From NCBI GenBank assembly GCA_005798405.1, contig SYJQ01000029.1, positions 1 to 34,741 on the forward strand: a DNA stretch of 34,741 bases, in the 5' to 3' direction. This document shows, piece after piece, positions 31,908-34,741 of this stretch (positions within the stretch are counted from its first letter, which is position 1; each line of letters starts with the position of its first letter). The notes below the pieces were generated by a model. That model saw only the letters and a program-made list of their open reading frames with translations. It was not told the origin of the DNA and ran no database searches. Origin of the DNA: Nitrosopumilaceae archaeon (GTDB lineage: Archaea; Thermoproteota; Nitrososphaeria; Nitrososphaerales; Nitrosopumilaceae). The translations under genes and the position numbers were made by a program.

Positions 31908-32470
31908 TCTTTGTTAAGATACATGTCATATTTTTTACGTAACTCCTTATTTGATAATACTTCATACGCTTTATTGATTTGAACCATCACTTCTGATTTT
32001 TCACCTTTGTTTTTATCTGGATGTATTTTTTTTGCCAATTGCCTGTATTGTTTTTTTATTTCTTCATGCGTGGCATTTTGTCTGATTTCTAATATTTTGT
32101 AATAATCTGGTAATGTTGTATTTTGAGATGTGATTATGAACTCTTCTTCTTCTTTTGAATTCTTTCTAGACCCCAATTCTTCATAATCGTCTAACCAATC
32201 TGAATGATATTTTTCGTATGTTTTGTCGTTTTTTGAATCCAACTCTGTAGAGTCATACTGTGTTTTTCTCCTTAGAATTATGTCTCTTGCAAGATACACA
32301 AAAAGACCTATTACTGCAGCAGCAAAACTTGTAAATAAAATTATTTTTTGCTCATCTGTTACAATTAACTCCATCTGTATTTTTTTTTCCACATTACTTG
32401 ATTGCCCTGATCCACTTTGAATCAAGCTTATGAAAATAATGCCTAATATGATAATTGTATGCTTTTTCAT
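31904..32470 (-). CDS. Membrane-anchored J-domain protein
   Basis: 188 residues from ATG 32470. Residues 1-22 are a signal or anchor (IIILGIIFISLIQ), a TM helix lies at about 42-61 (IILFTSFAAAVIGLFVYLA), then a charged linker (about 70-118). A C-terminal J domain follows (about 121-185): DYYKILEIRQNATHEEIK with HPD at 150-152. The J domain presumably activates a DnaK/Hsp70 at the membrane. The Lrp gene ends five bases upstream, so they form one operon with Lrp first. A zinc-finger protein like the DnaJ Cys-rich domain is encoded nearby on the other strand. Confidence 0.92.
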   Translation of the reverse strand: MKKHTIIILGIIFISLIQSGSGQSSNVEKKIQMELIVTDEQKIILFTSFAAAVIGLFVYLARDIILRRKTQYDSTELDSKNDKTYEKYHSDWLDDYEELGSRKNSKEEEEFIITSQNTTLPDYYKILEIRQNATHEEIKKQYRQLAKKIHPDKNKGEKSEVMVQINKAYEVLSNKELRKKYDMYLNKD

Positions 32471-32475
32471 TTTGT

Positions 32476-32919
32476 CTATGTCAATCTAAAATCTTCTTTA
32501 GCTGTATTTAGCACCACATGTGTTATTGTATTTTCTATGTTCTGAATTGATGCCAATCCCTTTACAAATTCACTTAATTCATTACGTGATTTGAACTTTG
32601 CAATGACTAGCGTATCTGTATTTCCTGTAATGTCATAGACGCCACACACATTTTCTATTTTTGATAATTCTGCCTCAATGTTTATTATTTTGTCTTTTTT
32701 TGCAATGATTTCAATTATGGCAGTTAGATTATATCCTAATTTTTCATGGTCTATCAGCGCGGTGTATCCTTTGATAATTTTCTCCTTTTCTAATTTTTTT
32801 ATCCTTGATAGAACCGTAACTGTTGATAATCCAAGCTTTAGTGCTAGTTGTCTTGCAGATGATCTTGCATCCACCATTAAATTTTTAAGAATTTTTTCAT
32901 CTGTCTTGTCTAAATTCAT
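32476..32919 (-). CDS. Lrp/AsnC-family transcriptional regulator
   Basis: 147 residues from ATG 32919. The winged HTH covers residues 1-55 (SSARQLALKLGLSTVTVLSRIKK, split here). The effector domain follows (YTALIDHEKLGYNLTAIIEII, and GVYDITGNTDTLVIAKF). Such regulators bind amino acids or other small molecules and act as octamers. A palindrome, tttagt-atga-actaaa, lies four bases before the start codon and may be an autoregulatory operator. It is followed by the J-domain gene in the same operon. Confidence 0.95.
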   Translation of the reverse strand: MNLDKTDEKILKNLMVDARSSARQLALKLGLSTVTVLSRIKKLEKEKIIKGYTALIDHEKLGYNLTAIIEIIAKKDKIINIEAELSKIENVCGVYDITGNTDTLVIAKFKSRNELSEFVKGLASIQNIENTITHVVLNTAKEDFRLT

Positions 32920-32922
32920 CTA

Positions 32923-32938
32923 TTTAGTATGAACTAAA
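32923..32938. promoter_or_regulatory. Palindromic operator before the Lrp-family gene
   Basis: tttagt-atga-actaaa is an exact inverted repeat with 6-bp arms and a 4-base spacer. It ends four bases before the ATG of the Lrp gene (start at 32919), over the expected transcription start if the gene is leaderless. Lrp proteins commonly bind such sites next to their own gene. Inference only. Confidence 0.55.
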
Positions 32939-33056
32939 AATGCATTTAAATTTTCGGTGATTTATTAAATATGTGTTTGATTTTATTTGATTTTGACATA
33001 TTTTGTACTTCATTATAGTTCAAACTTAAAGCAAACCAATTCCTTAACCATCTATT

Positions 33057-33281
33057 GTGGAGATCAAAGATCTGGTTTTAAAAGGCCGAAATTTTCTAGA
33101 ATCTGGAAATTTTGAAGTTGCACTAGGTTACTTTGAGCAAGCATTACTGTTGAATCAAAATGATCCCGAACTGTGGAATTTCAAGGCTGTAGCACTGCGT
33201 AGTTTGGGTAGGTATGAGGAGGCTTTGGAATGCTTCAATAAATCATTAGAAATTGACCCAAGAGACAAACACGCATCATAA
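33057..33281 (+). CDS. Small TPR protein
   Basis: 74 residues from GTG 33057. Two tetratricopeptide repeats are visible: GRNFLESGNFEVALGYFEQA with DPELW, and ALRSLGRYEEALECFNKSLE with DPRDK. TPRs mediate protein-protein contact. It is divergent from the Lrp gene and upstream of tfb. The GTG start is the only one that keeps the first repeat intact. Partner unknown. Confidence 0.85.
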   Translation: MEIKDLVLKGRNFLESGNFEVALGYFEQALLLNQNDPELWNFKAVALRSLGRYEEALECFNKSLEIDPRDKHAS

Positions 33282-33402
33282 TTCGTGCTTTGATTGCTTC
33301 ACATGGACACTAAATTATTGACTTTGTTTGTGAGCAAACCTCATTAAATAATTCAAAAATTTCATACTAGTTATTATAATGTGACTCTTAATTGATAGTA
33401 TC

Positions 33403-34320
33403 ATGGTATTACAATCCCTTAATGCTGATAATTGTCCTCGTTGTGCAAAAAATTCTCTCTTAACAGATGATGTTACTGGAGAAAGATTTTGTGGTAAATG
33501 CGGATATGTAATTTCTGAGAAATCTCAAGAGTCTGGCCCTGAATGGAGATCTTTTACACAGGATGAACACGGCAACAAAGCAAGAGCAGGTGCACCAACA
33601 TCCCTGACCATGCATGACATGGGATTATCCACAATTATTAATCCTATGAATAAGGATGCATCTGGAAAACCACTCACAGCATCAATGAAAAGTACCATTG
33701 AACGATTAAGAACATGGGATAGTAGAAGTCAAGTTCATGAATCTGTTGATAGAAATCTTAGACAAGCATTAAGTGAATTAAATAGATTAAAAGATAAACT
33801 TGCATTATCTGATGCCGTAATTGAAAAAGCAGCTTATATTTACAGAAAAGCCATTGAGAAAAAATTAGTACGTGGAAGATCTATTTCTGCAATGATTGCA
33901 TCTGCACTTTATGCTGCATGCAGGGATACAGAAACACCAAGAACACTAAATGATGTGGGTGAAGCTGCTAATTTGAAGAAAAAAGATATTGCACGATGTT
34001 ATAGATTACTGCATCGAGAATTAGATCTAAAGATGCCTGTAGTTGATCCAATTCAATGTGTTGCACGTATTGCAAGTAGAATCGGCATTACAGAAAAAAC
34101 AAAACGTTACGCTGCCAAGGTTCTAAAAATATCTCAGGAACATGAGGAATCTGCAGGAAAAGATCCAATGGGATTGGCTGCAGCCGCATTGTATTTGGCA
34201 TGTGTCAAAAACGGTGAGGATATCACTCAACGTGATATTGCAGAAGCTGCAAGTGTGACTGAAGTAACAATAAGAAATAGATACAAAGGTCTAAAATTAG
34301 ATCAAAACATGGATCTATAA
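33403..34320 (+). CDS. tfb: Transcription initiation factor TFB
   Basis: 305 residues from ATG 33403, with a TATA-like ttattataatg about 25-30 bases upstream. It is the archaeal TFIIB homolog that binds TBP-DNA and recruits RNA polymerase. The zinc ribbon has Cys11, 14, 30 and 33. A B-finger/reader region follows (EWRSFTQDEHGNKARAGAPT). Two cyclin-like repeats are at about 110-200 and 210-300, with SISAMIASALYAACRDTETP in the first and DPMGLAAAALYLACVKNGED in the second. Full length and intact. Thaumarchaea usually carry several tfb copies, so this may be one paralog. Confidence 0.97.
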   Translation: MVLQSLNADNCPRCAKNSLLTDDVTGERFCGKCGYVISEKSQESGPEWRSFTQDEHGNKARAGAPTSLTMHDMGLSTIINPMNKDASGKPLTASMKSTIERLRTWDSRSQVHESVDRNLRQALSELNRLKDKLALSDAVIEKAAYIYRKAIEKKLVRGRSISAMIASALYAACRDTETPRTLNDVGEAANLKKKDIARCYRLLHRELDLKMPVVDPIQCVARIASRIGITEKTKRYAAKVLKISQEHEESAGKDPMGLAAAALYLACVKNGEDITQRDIAEAASVTEVTIRNRYKGLKLDQNMDL

Positions 34321-34418
34321 AATAATTTTATTCTTTAACTGTTAGCTAATTGTGAATCTATAGTTACAATATGTTGACTATGTTTTCGTATTATCAATGA
34401 AAACAGTTTAGAATCAAC

Positions 34419-34526
34419 TTACCTACCTGTAACATAAGTGATATACAATATTGATGAAACAATAACTGAAATTCCTATAATTATTACTAGTTCTTTTTTT
34501 GAAAAAACACTTGCTCTAAAACTCAC
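34419..34526 (-). CDS. Single-TM micro-protein (35 aa)
   Basis: 35 residues from GTG 34526 to TAA 34419-34421. Residues 10-30 form one clean TM helix (KKELVIIIGISVIVSSIL), followed by YITYVTGR. The GTG start is supported by a promoter-like element (taaatccttaagtt, 34548-34561) 21 bases upstream, identical to the one ahead of the next small gene. A TM peptide of this size could modulate a membrane protein. No homology claimed. Confidence 0.6.
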   Translation of the reverse strand: MSFRASVFSKKELVIIIGISVIVSSILYITYVTGR

Positions 34527-34561
34527 GAATTTTCTGTAAGAATTATGAACTTAAGGATTTA
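34527..34561 (-). promoter_or_regulatory. Promoter of the single-TM micro-gene
   Basis: On the minus strand: taaatccttaagtt (34561-34548), a 21-base spacer ending agaaaattc, then GTG. The same 14-mer, 21-base spacer and final nine bases are found before the next small gene at 34707-34741. Confidence 0.6.
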
Positions 34562-34577
34562 GGAAAGAGTTTAGAAT

Positions 34578-34706
34578 TTAATCTTCTTCAGGTTCATCAT
34601 CTACACTTTCAAAAGTCATTTTCTTTTTTTGATATGACTCGCATTTTTCCATTATGCCAAATTCATTCTTGAACTTGCCTTTTCCATCACATCTAAAACA
34701 AGTCAT
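34578..34706 (-). CDS. Small CxxCxGxG protein (42 aa)
   Basis: 42 residues from ATG 34706 to TAA 34578-34580. The N-terminus is MTCFRCDGKGKFKN, with a CxxCxGxG motif like one DnaJ zinc knuckle, then a third Cys (KCESYQ), and the tail is acidic (DDEPEED). One knuckle alone cannot complete a four-Cys site unless it dimerises or uses a His or partner. It has a twin of the micro-gene promoter 21 bases upstream. Function unknown. Confidence 0.65.
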   Translation of the reverse strand: MTCFRCDGKGKFKNEFGIMEKCESYQKKKMTFESVDDEPEED

Positions 34707-34741
34707 GAATTTTCTAATTTTTCTAAAAACTTAAGGATTTA
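34707..34741 (-). promoter_or_regulatory. Promoter of the CxxCxGxG micro-gene
   Basis: On the minus strand: taaatccttaagtt (34741-34728), a 21-base spacer ending agaaaattc, then ATG 34706. It reaches the window edge, so any further upstream elements are unseen. The likely TATA-like core is cttaagtt at about -25 to -30, giving a leaderless transcript. Confidence 0.6.

Overview
The window looks like chromosomal DNA of an ammonia-oxidising thaumarchaeon (Nitrosopumilus/Nitrosarchaeum type, Nitrososphaerota). This rests on a CdvA cell-division protein, archaeal TFB and FEN1, a PEFG-CTERM surface protein, and secreted proteins with the thaumarchaeal WIK...WW C-terminal repeat. The DNA is also AT-rich, most genes start at or very near the expected transcription start (leaderless), and terminators are plain T-tracts. 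I see no rRNA, transposase, integrase, CRISPR array or phage module, so this is core chromosome with a lineage-specific accessory layer.

Layout. 1-3.9 kb: the tail of a repeat-rich secreted protein, a membrane-anchored beta-propeller protein, and three small reverse-strand genes. 4-9.2 kb: cdvA, an AMP-forming acetyl-CoA synthetase, a PAS protein, FEN1, two overlapping small genes and tRNA-Ser(CGA). 9.4-12.8 kb: a Dps-like ferritin, a membrane-anchored unknown, a secreted WIK/WW-repeat protein and MscL. 13-15.1 kb: small genes, including a stand-alone Lrp/AsnC effector domain and two SRPBCC-fold proteins. 15.1-17.6 kb: a coiled-coil protein, a JAMM metallopeptidase, a membrane zinc-ribbon protein and a small helical protein, all on the plus strand. 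17.6-20 kb: a DppB/DppC-type permease pair. 20.2-25.9 kb: a SWIM zinc-finger protein, a PEFG-CTERM protein, a possible nuclease-fold protein, a SMARCAL1-like SNF2 ATPase, a winged-helix regulator and superoxide dismutase. 26-31.4 kb: secreted Lys/Ala-rich and collagen-like proteins, an HD-domain protein and several tiny zinc-finger proteins. 31.5-34.7 kb: a membrane J-domain protein behind an Lrp regulator, a TPR protein, TFB, and two tiny reverse-strand genes with near-identical promoters.

How the genes work together. Oxidative-stress defence (Dps, SOD), DNA maintenance (FEN1, SNF2, SWIM, possible nuclease), division (CdvA), basal transcription (TFB, Lrp) and osmotic protection (MscL) are housekeeping roles. 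Many genes encode exported proteins with low-complexity repeats. I added several genes shorter than 60 codons by reading the intergenic DNA: two zinc-ribbon proteins at 20892-21059 and 27754-27897, Cys-rich proteins at 22569-22703 and 34578-34706, a single-TM peptide at 34419-34526, and weaker candidates at 9256, 14119 and 26495. The most interesting signals are the twin promoters at the right edge, the coiled-coil/JAMM/zinc-ribbon cluster, the phosphodiesterase-like HD protein with an extra C-terminal domain, the SWIM/nuclease/SNF2 neighbourhood, and three convergent gene pairs whose stop codons touch or overlap.
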